Assembly: GCA_947463105.1 (NCBI GenBank)
Contig: CANHSD010000075.1
Location: forward strand, 1 to 11,744
Source: Chitinophagaceae bacterium
GTDB lineage: Bacteria; Bacteroidota; Bacteroidia; Chitinophagales; Chitinophagaceae
Direction of reading: 5' to 3'
DNA: 11,744 nucleotides
A program made the translations under genes and the position numbers. Below are positions 1 through 6,861 of the stretch, in pieces (positions within the stretch are counted from its first letter, which is position 1; every line of letters begins with the position of its first letter). The notes under the pieces were generated by a model that saw only the letters and a list, made by a program, of their open reading frames with translations, had not been told where the DNA came from and made no database searches.

Positions 1-1516
1 CATGGTTCCAGTCAAGGTTGGGTTTGAACTTGCCATCCCAGGCTTCCATGGTCATCCCTGCACCCACTTCAATCATGTGGTACCATCCCCTTTCTTTTCT
101 TGAATTGAGCAATGCAAGTGCCTCTTGTTCCAATCCATTTTCATACAATGCGTCCATCAGAAATTGCGAGCCATACACAGAGCAGGCCATTTCTTTTTTG
201 ATGACAAAAGGAATGACTTTGGCTTTCTGATTTTCATCCAGCAACCCAAAATCCAAGGCAAAAAAATTGGCATGGAAAGAGGCATGATCGGTTGTGTCGC
301 CATCCCTGACAAGGCCTGTTTTTTTATCAAAGAAGACTTCCGAAAAAGACTGCTTTACCTGGGCTGCCCTTTGTTTGAAAAATGACTGATCTGCTTTCTT
401 TTGGAGCAGGATGGCAAATTGTTCCATCAACAACAAGGACTTGTAATGATAGGCATTGACAACACTGTTGTATTCGCAAAAAACAAATTCATCTGCCTCG
501 CCCTTGTACTCAGGACCTGCCAGGTTGTTTCCCCGTTGTGGCCAATCGGTGATGTCCTTCAACACTGCCTTTTGATCAAAGGTTACATAATGCAATGAAT
601 CGAGCAGGGACTTGCTTTGGTTGCTGCCCACCGTGGTGATCAAATTTCCTTTTTTAGCCAAGGACATGAGGGTCTTGGTCTTGAGCAAATCGTAATACTT
701 TTTGATCAAAGCCGTGTTGCCTGTATACATGTAATCATTCCAGATCACCTGGTGCATTTGCAAATGCCATTCGGTTGGCCAGGTGGGATGCATCATCAAA
801 TGATCGATGGTATTGCGGGCAACTTCATACACAGTGTCAACAGCATAATGAGAAAGTTGATTGATGAGGGCATCTGCTTCATAGGGGATGCGCTCACGGT
901 CACCATCAATATAAAGACCGGTTACAGTAGTGGCTTTGATGGAATGTTTGCAGAGATCCCAGATCTGGTTCAACACTGTGTCTGAACTCACAAATGAAGC
1001 AGCATGATCATTGAAGCGATAATGAAATACATCACGCGTGGGTTGAACGCTAAAAGTTCCTGCATGCTCAATTTCAACATAGCGAAATGGGGTTACAAGC
1101 CCCATCCATTCTGGCAACAGGATGGCATTGCCTGAAGTATTTTTCTTGTTGGGAACATTAGGAAAATAAAGGGTATCGGTATCTCCTTGGTTTTTACTGT
1201 AGGTGAACTGAAAAAAACGAATATTGACACCCGGGGGGTTCCTGTCAATTTTACCAGTTGCATCCAACTTCTCTCCCATGAACACCTTGATCATGTCGCC
1301 ATTTTTCATGCTTGTAGTCACAAGTTTCAGCCGACCAAAATAGGTCTTACCAAAATCATACTGTTTTCCAGTTGGGGCGTATTTTCTTTCTGCCTTCGGT
1401 TGCTCCTGCACTGCAAGAAGTCCTTTTTGATAAACCTTTTCCTGGGAAAAAGCATTGCAAGAAATAACGAAAAATACCCAAGTGGCGAAGAAGCGGACAA
1501 ATACAATTCTATTCAT
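1..1516 (-). CDS. Secreted family 78 glycoside hydrolase (alpha-L-rhamnosidase type), 3' end missing
   Basis: The reading frame is open from the ATG at 1514-1516 to the left edge: 505 codons with no stop, truncated at its C-terminus. Residues 1-25 form a signal peptide (hydrophobic core, then SCNAFSQ), so the protein is exported. Residues about 52-160 look like the beta-sandwich domain that precedes the GH78 catalytic domain (DFGKTYFGRLKL, then GEKLDATGKIDRNPPG). An (alpha/alpha)6 catalytic domain follows from about 170. The acidic motif DGDRERIPYEADA at 204-216 supplies Glu208 and Asp215, which match the conserved GH78 carboxylates. Glu491 in MTMEAWDG fits the catalytic base. WPTEWH (246-251) and NLDWNH (500-505) are also family-like. 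The expected reaction is release of terminal alpha-L-rhamnose or a related residue from oligosaccharides in the periplasm. It is the third gene of the SusC-SusD unit but sits behind a terminator. Roughly 100 residues are probably missing. Family assignment is fairly sure; the exact sugar is inferred. Confidence 0.82.
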   Translation of the reverse strand, partial: MNRIVFVRFFATWVFFVISCNAFSQEKVYQKGLLAVQEQPKAERKYAPTGKQYDFGKTYFGRLKLVTTSMKNGDMIKVFMGEKLDATGKIDRNPPGVNIRFFQFTYSKNQGDTDTLYFPNVPNKKNTSGNAILLPEWMGLVTPFRYVEIEHAGTFSVQPTRDVFHYRFNDHAASFVSSDTVLNQIWDLCKHSIKATTVTGLYIDGDRERIPYEADALINQLSHYAVDTVYEVARNTIDHLMMHPTWPTEWHLQMHQVIWNDYMYTGNTALIKKYYDLLKTKTLMSLAKKGNLITTVGSNQSKSLLDSLHYVTFDQKAVLKDITDWPQRGNNLAGPEYKGEADEFVFCEYNSVVNAYHYKSLLLMEQFAILLQKKADQSFFKQRAAQVKQSFSEVFFDKKTGLVRDGDTTDHASFHANFFALDFGLLDENQKAKVIPFVIKKEMACSVYGSQFLMDALYENGLEQEALALLNSRKERGWYHMIEVGAGMTMEAWDGKFKPNLDWNH

Positions 1517-1529
1517 GGATTTAAGGTAC

Positions 1530-1563
1530 AAAAAAAGCCGCTTCCATGTGGAAGCGGCTTTTT
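1530..1563 (-). terminator. Intrinsic terminator between the susD-like gene and the GH78 gene
   Basis: A perfect stem of 14 bp (1532-1545 paired with 1550-1563, core GCCGCTTCC) encloses a 4-nt loop (1546-1549). On the minus strand the GC-rich stem is followed by a run of seven T, the classical rho-independent layout. It begins 19 nt past the SusD stop codon and ends only 13 nt before the ATG of the GH78 gene. The plus-strand reading also ends in T5, but no plus-strand gene feeds into it. It probably limits transcription from the SusC/SusD unit into the hydrolase gene. Confidence 0.88.
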
Positions 1564-1582
1564 CTATGCGTAAGAAAAAAGC

Positions 1583-3163
1583 TTATTTAACGTCCCAGAA
1601 AAGCTTCTGGTTCAAATTATCTTTTGCGCTTACTGCAGCATAGTTGGCCTTGTTGTAAATGGTTTCACTTACAGGATAAGACCACCTTACTGGAGGGTTG
1701 GTTTGGGCATTTGCACCATCCGTTTGGAAAGACAAGGCTGGATCAAGCCTTCTCACTTCAGACCAAAGTTCTACTGGTTGAACCACATTCATGTGCAACC
1801 ATTTTTGGGCAGCAATCAAGGCAATCCTTGCAGCGGGTGTAGTAGCCTTATCAAAGCTAATGCCATTGGCTGCGAGGTAGGCAGTGATTTCAGCAGGAGC
1901 AACTGCTGTAACAGCTGGTGAAGTTGCATCCTTGCTGAGGGCACGGATAGCAACATAATAGCTGATGGACTCTCTGATTCCCTTTTCATAGGCAGTCTTT
2001 GCAGCCGCTGTATTACCAGCTTTTACATAAGATTCTGCAGCCATGAAAGAAACTTCAGCAGCATTCATCACAACACCAGGGAAAAACTGGTTGCGGCTGA
2101 GGGTTGTCCTGTTGTACATGGCCAATTTACCACCAGCGATAGCAGGCGTCTGAACATCAGCATTCGCCAATTGGTCAAGCCCAGTATATACACCAGCAGC
2201 ACTAACACCTGGCTCAAATACATAACGCAACCTTGGGTCAACATTGGTTTTCATGTGGTCAATCATTGCCTTAGGGGCAACATTACCATTCCAGTCTTCC
2301 AAACCAGTCCTGAAACCGTTTGAGTTGATAGAAGTATTCAAATCAAGTACATTGATCTGAACGTTATCTGCATTGTCAGTAATAACAGAATAACTGGCTG
2401 GATTACCTAAAATGGCAGCAATTTCTGAGGTAGCTCTTGCGCTGAAGGTACTGTTGTCAGATACCCTGGTAAGAAGCCTAAGGCGAAGTGAATTGCAATA
2501 CTTCTTCCACTTCACAAGATCCCCTTTGTTCACCAGGTCTTGGTTCTTGAAACCAACAAGGATACCGGGGTTCACATTGATGGTATTCAATTCGTCAGCA
2601 GCAGCTTTCAAATCGTCAAGCATCTTTGTGTAGATTTTTTCAGCACCATCGTAAGCAGGCAATGAGGCCAAATAATCGCCACCATTTGCGCTCAACTTAC
2701 CCGCTTCGCTGAAAGGAATATCACCATGAAGGTCAACCACCTTTTGTGTATGATCGTAGAGATAAATCATCGCTGCAATCATGAAAACACGGTAGTTCTT
2801 CTGATCATCAGCAGAAAGTTTGCCGTTGATCTTTTCCAACTCCCTGTACTGGGCAAGGAAATTGTAATAGTTGTTCCACCTGTCGGTGATGGCAGCTGCA
2901 CCCGGTACATATTGGCTGGTGAAATTCACCCAACCCACTGACTGGTTGTAGTACTGAAGCGTTGTTCTGAGTACAACGAAATAGTTCCAGTATGCGGGAA
3001 GTACAAACTCACGGTTTGTGGCCATGAAACCGGCAAACTGCTTTTCTACAGTTGATTGTGAGATCTTGGAAGGATCTGTGTAGCTGGCTGCAAAATCCGC
3101 CTTCTTACAGGAAGAAAATCCTGCAACAGCAAAAATGGCCAGTATTAATAGTATTCTTTTCAT
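1583..3163 (-). CDS. SusD/RagB-family outer-membrane glycan-binding lipoprotein
   Basis: This 526-residue protein starts with a lipoprotein signal peptide: basic MKR, a hydrophobic stretch, then FSSC with Cys19 as the lipidation site. It therefore sits on the outer membrane, most likely surface exposed. The body resembles the SusD/RagB branch often called SusD-like family 2. It has a helical N-terminal half (for example YWNYFVVLRTTLQYYNQ and the HTQKVVDLHGDIPFSEA segment at about 140-155), a mid helix VMNAAEVSFMAAESYVKAG, and a C-terminal end NLNQKLFWDVK. Its length is normal for the family. Its role is to bind glycan or oligosaccharide and act as a lid on the SusC channel. It follows the SusC gene by 31 bp on the same strand, the standard order, so the two are almost certainly co-transcribed. 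The leader has no clear Shine-Dalgarno site but is A-rich (AACAAT before ATG). The ligand cannot be read from the sequence. Confidence 0.95.
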   Translation of the reverse strand: MKRILLILAIFAVAGFSSCKKADFAASYTDPSKISQSTVEKQFAGFMATNREFVLPAYWNYFVVLRTTLQYYNQSVGWVNFTSQYVPGAAAITDRWNNYYNFLAQYRELEKINGKLSADDQKNYRVFMIAAMIYLYDHTQKVVDLHGDIPFSEAGKLSANGGDYLASLPAYDGAEKIYTKMLDDLKAAADELNTINVNPGILVGFKNQDLVNKGDLVKWKKYCNSLRLRLLTRVSDNSTFSARATSEIAAILGNPASYSVITDNADNVQINVLDLNTSINSNGFRTGLEDWNGNVAPKAMIDHMKTNVDPRLRYVFEPGVSAAGVYTGLDQLANADVQTPAIAGGKLAMYNRTTLSRNQFFPGVVMNAAEVSFMAAESYVKAGNTAAAKTAYEKGIRESISYYVAIRALSKDATSPAVTAVAPAEITAYLAANGISFDKATTPAARIALIAAQKWLHMNVVQPVELWSEVRRLDPALSFQTDGANAQTNPPVRWSYPVSETIYNKANYAAVSAKDNLNQKLFWDVK

Positions 3164-3175
3164 ATTGTTGTTTTA

Positions 3176-3191
3176 TTCATTCGTGAATGAA
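3176..3191 (-). other. Small AU-rich hairpin between the susC-like and susD-like genes
   Basis: The 31-bp gap between the SusC stop and the SusD start contains the inverted repeat TTCATTC (3176-3182) and GAATGAA (3185-3191). In the mRNA this gives about six pairs with a four-base loop. It is weak and has no GC-rich stem, so it is not a convincing terminator. It might modestly affect mRNA processing or translation of the SusD gene, or it may be chance in AT-rich DNA. Confidence 0.25.
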
Positions 3192-3194
3192 AAA

Positions 3195-6100
3195 TTAGAA
3201 ACCTGCTCTGATCATTACACCATATGTCCTTGAGGAAGGATTGGTGCCAATGTTGTTAAGCGTTTGGAACCACCTTGAACCAGCAGTTGTTTGCTCAGCA
3301 TCCATGTTCTTGATTGTCCTGTACAGATAGAACAGGTTACGACCAAATACAGAAAGGGAGATGTTCTTGGCGCCAATGCTCTTTGCAACAGATGTAGGCA
3401 TCTTGTATGAAAGGGTCAACTCCCTGAACTTGATGTATGAGTTCTTGTTGATGTACAACTCATAACGTGTGTTCGGGCTGTACTGAGGACCACCCCAGTT
3501 GTACACAGTCCAGAAGTAGTTGGAAGCTGAAGCAACATTGTTATTGACATTACCCGCTGCATCAACACCAGGAAGGATTACACCATCTTGGTAAACAGGC
3601 TGTCCTTGAGGACCAGTAGCTGCATTGGTAGCAACTCCTTTCTTGGTAACAGCATCGTAGTAGTAGCTGATACCACCATGTTCCTTGTCCATCCACTGAA
3701 GGCTTTCCTCCAACAATCCACGTCCTTGCATCCAGTAAAGACCAGTTGGCATCACGTGACCGCCGAAACGGAAATCAATCATCGCATCAACAGTAAATCC
3801 TTTGTAGTTGATGGTATTGAACCAACCACCAATTACTTTAGGCATTGCGTTACCATACTTCACCATGCTGTTAGCATCTACTTTGTAGAGACCATTGGGA
3901 TCTACGATTTTTTCACCCTTGCTGTTTGTGGCAACAGGGTGTGCATAGAAATCACCCATTGGCTGACCAACAACTGATTTCAACTGTGCAGCATTACCAT
4001 CGTAGTCTGCGTGCAACAATTCAGTCAAACCAGGAGCCAGGGCTTCAACCTTGTTCCAGTTTTGAGATGCATTGAGGCCAGTTTCCCAAGTCAGGTTCTT
4101 TGTTTTCACTGCAGTAAAGCTAACCATAGCCTCAACACCAGTGTTGCGGAGTGTACCGATATTGGTCAGGATGGAAGTAGCTCCAGAAGTTGCTGGCAAA
4201 GTTTGACCCAGGATCTGGTCAACAATCTGTGCATTGTAATAAGAAGCTTCGAAAGTTACGCGGTTGTTGAACATTTTTGATTCAACACCGAATTCGAATT
4301 CTTTCTTCTGCTCAGGACGGATACCATCGTTACCAAAGCTGGATGGGATAGTGGTGAACAACACAGGTTGTGTTCCACCCTGGCTACCCAAAGTACCCTG
4401 GCCATATGCTACGTTTGCACGGTAAGCATCTGGATAGTTACCCACGATACCCCATGAACCACGGAATTTACCGTAGTTGATGAAAGAAGGCATCTTGAAG
4501 GCATCAGAGAAAATAAAGCTGGAGTTGATAGAAGGATATACAAATGAATTGTTGTTGGGATTCATTGTTGAAGTCTTGTCCCTGCGAACAGTGGCTTCAA
4601 CAAAAAGGTAATCCTTGTAGTTTGCATTGGCAGTTCCGATGTAGGCATCCTTCACCAAAGAGAACCTTGATGATCCGCTGTTTGCCGTATTGACAGAAGC
4701 AGCAATGTCAAAAAGATTTTCAGTGCTCAAACCACCGTTTGTTGAACGGCTGGTATTGTGCGCATTTTCTTTGGACGCAGTATAACCACCCATAACGTTC
4801 AACTGAAGGTCTTTGTTGATTTCCTTGGTATAGGTCAAGAGTACGTCAGTGTAAAGGATAGAGCTGAATCCTGAACTCATACCAAAAGATCCGGAATTTC
4901 CGAAAGCAAGTGGCCTTTCAGTCATTGTCTTGGATTCAGTAGTAGAGGCAGTGAAGTCAGTGGACAACCTTGTACGGAGCTTCAAATCCTGAACGATCTG
5001 GTAGTTGTTGGTCATGCTCGCAATTACACGGTTTTCCTTTTCAACAAGGTTATTGGCCTTGACCCTGTACATATAGTCAGCGATATCGCCTTTGAATCCA
5101 CCATAAGAACCATTGATGTTTTCAGATGGGGTTATGCTCTGGCCTGTTCCCGTCACGTAACGGTAGCCTTTGCTGGTGAACACCTTGTCCTGGTACCATG
5201 CACCATTGTCAAACCTACCGATCATACCGGTAAAGTTATTGGTCATCCTATCAATAGAATAAGGACGGTTGGTGGTGGTTTGGTTGATATAGTTCACCAT
5301 CAGGTCAGTAGAGAAATTCTTGGCAAGCTTGAAGCTGGTGTTCAGGTTGGCAAAGTTCTTTACATTCTTTGAACCTACGCTGAGACCTTGGTTCTCCTGA
5401 CGGGTCAATGAAAACCTTACGTTGGCATTTTCTGTTGATTTGGTAACAGAAACGTTCACGTTAGAGTTGCTACCCTGCTGGAACAATGCATCCAATGCAT
5501 CTTCTTGAGCGCTGTATGGTCGAACCTTTCCATCCCATGATGCGATGTTCTTGCCATCGAATTTAGGACCGTAGTTGATAGAGGCATTGGGAAGAGACCT
5601 GGTCTCTTTAACACCATCACCATCCAAATCAACCATGATGAAACCTTCTGCATCCTGGCCAAGGTTGGCAACATGCACAGGAATCATACCATAACCACGA
5701 ACGTTCTGGTATTTTGGAGTGTAAGCGATGTTGTCTACACTGTAGCTGGCGTTGAAATCAACACCCAGGCCTTTCTTTGACTTTGCGCCTGTTTTTGAAG
5801 TGATCAAAACTACACCATTCACGGCTTCAGAACCGTAAAGAGCGGCAGCAGATGCCCCTTTCAGGATTGAAATATTGTCGATGTCTTCTGGTTGGATATC
5901 CAACAAACCGTTACCGCGGATACGCTGGTCAGACCAGTAATCACCGTTGTTGGCCTCACCATTCCTGATGGGAATACCATCCAAAACGATCAATGGCTGG
6001 TTCTTACCGGTGATAGAGTTGATACCACGGATATTGATGTTTACAGCACTGGTAGCACCACCCGGGGTAGCTCCAATACGAACCCCGGGAGCCTTACCAT

Positions 6101-6536
6101 ACAATGCTGTTGCAAAGTTGGGTGTTCCGGCGTCTGTAAGCTGCTGTGAGCTGATGGTGCTTACAGCATAACCAAGCGCTTTTTGCTTTCTGCCGATACC
6201 GAGGGAGGTAACAACAACCTCTTCGAGGGCATTGCTGCCTGACTCAAGGACGATGTTTACACTCTTTTCAGCACCTACAGCCATTTCCTTGGATGCAAAT
6301 CCAACGAAAGACACAACCAAAGTAGCTTTAGGGCCAACTTTGATTGAAAATGCACCAGTCTGATTGGTTACCACACTGTTCTTGGTACCCTTTTCTGTGA
6401 CACTTGCTCCGGCGAGTTCAACGCCTGCATTGTCTTTGATAACACCTGTTACCGTCCGCTTGTCCTGTGCCTGCAGCATAAAGCCACTGAACAGAAGCCC
6501 AAGTAGAACGACAACAAATTGTGTTTTTGCTCTCAT
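3195..6536 (-). CDS. SusC/RagA-family TonB-dependent outer-membrane transporter
   Basis: This 1113-residue protein has a signal peptide (1-24, ending LQAQ). A carboxypeptidase-regulatory-like beta domain follows at about 27-100 (TVTGVIKDNAGVELAGASV, then GAFSIKV). Next is a TonB-box-like EEVVVTSLG (105-113) and a plug domain at about 115-250 with the hallmark PLIVLDGIPI (181-190) and ILKGASAAALYGSEAVNG. The remainder is a large beta-barrel ending in IRAGF, with the terminal Phe expected for outer-membrane assembly. It takes up oligosaccharides across the outer membrane using TonB energy, together with the downstream SusD partner. There is no extra N-terminal signalling domain of the FecA/anti-sigma type, so it is unlikely to switch on its own operon that way. 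The ATG at 6534-6536 is preceded by an A-rich leader. It is the first gene of a leftward unit that diverges from the cytochrome-sulfatase-fucosidase unit. The family call is secure; the substrate is inferred only from neighbours. Confidence 0.97.
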   Translation of the reverse strand: MRAKTQFVVVLLGLLFSGFMLQAQDKRTVTGVIKDNAGVELAGASVTEKGTKNSVVTNQTGAFSIKVGPKATLVVSFVGFASKEMAVGAEKSVNIVLESGSNALEEVVVTSLGIGRKQKALGYAVSTISSQQLTDAGTPNFATALYGKAPGVRIGATPGGATSAVNINIRGINSITGKNQPLIVLDGIPIRNGEANNGDYWSDQRIRGNGLLDIQPEDIDNISILKGASAAALYGSEAVNGVVLITSKTGAKSKKGLGVDFNASYSVDNIAYTPKYQNVRGYGMIPVHVANLGQDAEGFIMVDLDGDGVKETRSLPNASINYGPKFDGKNIASWDGKVRPYSAQEDALDALFQQGSNSNVNVSVTKSTENANVRFSLTRQENQGLSVGSKNVKNFANLNTSFKLAKNFSTDLMVNYINQTTTNRPYSIDRMTNNFTGMIGRFDNGAWYQDKVFTSKGYRYVTGTGQSITPSENINGSYGGFKGDIADYMYRVKANNLVEKENRVIASMTNNYQIVQDLKLRTRLSTDFTASTTESKTMTERPLAFGNSGSFGMSSGFSSILYTDVLLTYTKEINKDLQLNVMGGYTASKENAHNTSRSTNGGLSTENLFDIAASVNTANSGSSRFSLVKDAYIGTANANYKDYLFVEATVRRDKTSTMNPNNNSFVYPSINSSFIFSDAFKMPSFINYGKFRGSWGIVGNYPDAYRANVAYGQGTLGSQGGTQPVLFTTIPSSFGNDGIRPEQKKEFEFGVESKMFNNRVTFEASYYNAQIVDQILGQTLPATSGATSILTNIGTLRNTGVEAMVSFTAVKTKNLTWETGLNASQNWNKVEALAPGLTELLHADYDGNAAQLKSVVGQPMGDFYAHPVATNSKGEKIVDPNGLYKVDANSMVKYGNAMPKVIGGWFNTINYKGFTVDAMIDFRFGGHVMPTGLYWMQGRGLLEESLQWMDKEHGGISYYYDAVTKKGVATNAATGPQGQPVYQDGVILPGVDAAGNVNNNVASASNYFWTVYNWGGPQYSPNTRYELYINKNSYIKFRELTLSYKMPTSVAKSIGAKNISLSVFGRNLFYLYRTIKNMDAEQTTAGSRWFQTLNNIGTNPSSRTYGVMIRAGF

Positions 6537-6609
6537 GTTGTTCTGATTTTGATGTTTATAAAAAATAGTTGTTTCTAAACTCTTTCAAGCCCAATAGTTA
6601 AAGACTTCA

Positions 6610-6617
6610 TAAATATA
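6610..6617 (-). promoter_or_regulatory. Possible -7 element for the susC-like gene
   Basis: On the minus strand this reads TATATTTA, one base from the Bacteroidota -7 consensus TAnnTTTG. It would start transcription about 65-70 nt before the SusC ATG, a plausible leader length. No clean TTTG -33 element is found at the expected distance, and the surrounding DNA is very AT-rich, so a chance match is quite possible. Confidence 0.25.
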
Positions 6618-6639
6618 CATTATGCTGCATATAAAATAT

Positions 6640-6653
6640 AATTATTAATAATT
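6640..6653. repeat. 14-bp perfect AT palindrome
   Basis: AATTATTAATAATT is its own reverse complement. It lies about 100 bp upstream of the SusC start and just upstream of the candidate SusC promoter. It could be a binding site for a dimeric regulator, but with only A and T in a very AT-rich stretch it may be fortuitous. Confidence 0.4.
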
Positions 6654-6706
6654 TTTTCGAAGACAGCTTTGGGGTGCCCCTGTGTTCATTTGTGCGAAGT
6701 TTAAGC

Positions 6707-6724
6707 TGCGCAAACGATTGCGCA
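6707..6724. promoter_or_regulatory. 18-bp dyad with central CG, candidate operator
   Basis: Arms TGCGCAA (6707-6713) and TTGCGCA (6718-6724) are perfect inverted repeats around a 4-bp ACGA spacer with CG at the exact centre. The octamer TGCGCAAA also occurs as a direct repeat at 6707-6714 and 6719-6726, 12 bp apart, and a degenerate copy (TGTGCGAA) lies at 6691-6698. The shape, a TG...CA palindrome with central CG, recalls LacI/PurR-family operators. It is not followed by a T-run on either strand, so it is not a terminator. It lies about 140 bp before the plus-strand unit and 170 bp before the SusC start, so it could serve both. The regulator is not in the window. Confidence 0.5.
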
Positions 6725-6848
6725 AAATGAAAAAATATTTCTTGTTTAGCCTGTGCATGGCAATGCTCAAACAAATTAGGGATGCATCCTATTTGTATCA
6801 ATAAACTCATATCAAATAACCTATTCAGTGGGGTCTTCCAATTATCCT

Positions 6849-6856
6849 TATTTTTG
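6849..6856 (+). promoter_or_regulatory. Match to the Bacteroidota -7 promoter element next to the start of the enzyme unit
   Basis: TATTTTTG fits the TAnnTTTG consensus exactly. It lies only 5 bp before the proposed GTG start at 6862, so transcription would begin at or just inside the start codon and make a leaderless message. No TTTG -33 element is seen about 20 bp upstream. Either the transcript is leaderless, the true promoter is elsewhere, or the match is chance. Confidence 0.25.
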
Positions 6857-6861
6857 AAAAA

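Larger units (their letters stand above)
6537..6861. promoter_or_regulatory. Divergent control region between the SusC unit and the enzyme unit
   Basis: This 325-bp gap separates two divergent gene sets, so it should carry both promoters. It contains a 14-bp AT palindrome, an 18-bp dyad with a central CG, and weak matches to the Bacteroidota -7 element (TAnnTTTG) on each side. No convincing gene is present. An open frame at 6607-6810 on the minus strand has no recognizable domain and lies across the regulatory dyads. The AT-rich stretch at 6600-6660 contrasts with the flanking coding DNA. Confidence 0.7.

Noticed and set aside
617..985. Plus-strand open frame of 122 codons at the left end
   Set aside because: Antisense to the GH78 gene, whose minus-strand frame is open across the whole region with family motifs.
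6671..6680. GGGGTGCCCC inverted repeat
   Set aside because: The arms are only 4 bp with a 2-nt loop and there is no T-run, so it is neither a terminator nor a convincing operator.
6607..6810. Minus-strand open frame of 67 codons in the divergent gap
   Set aside because: No recognizable domain, AT-rich composition, and it spans the palindromes and the expected promoter region.
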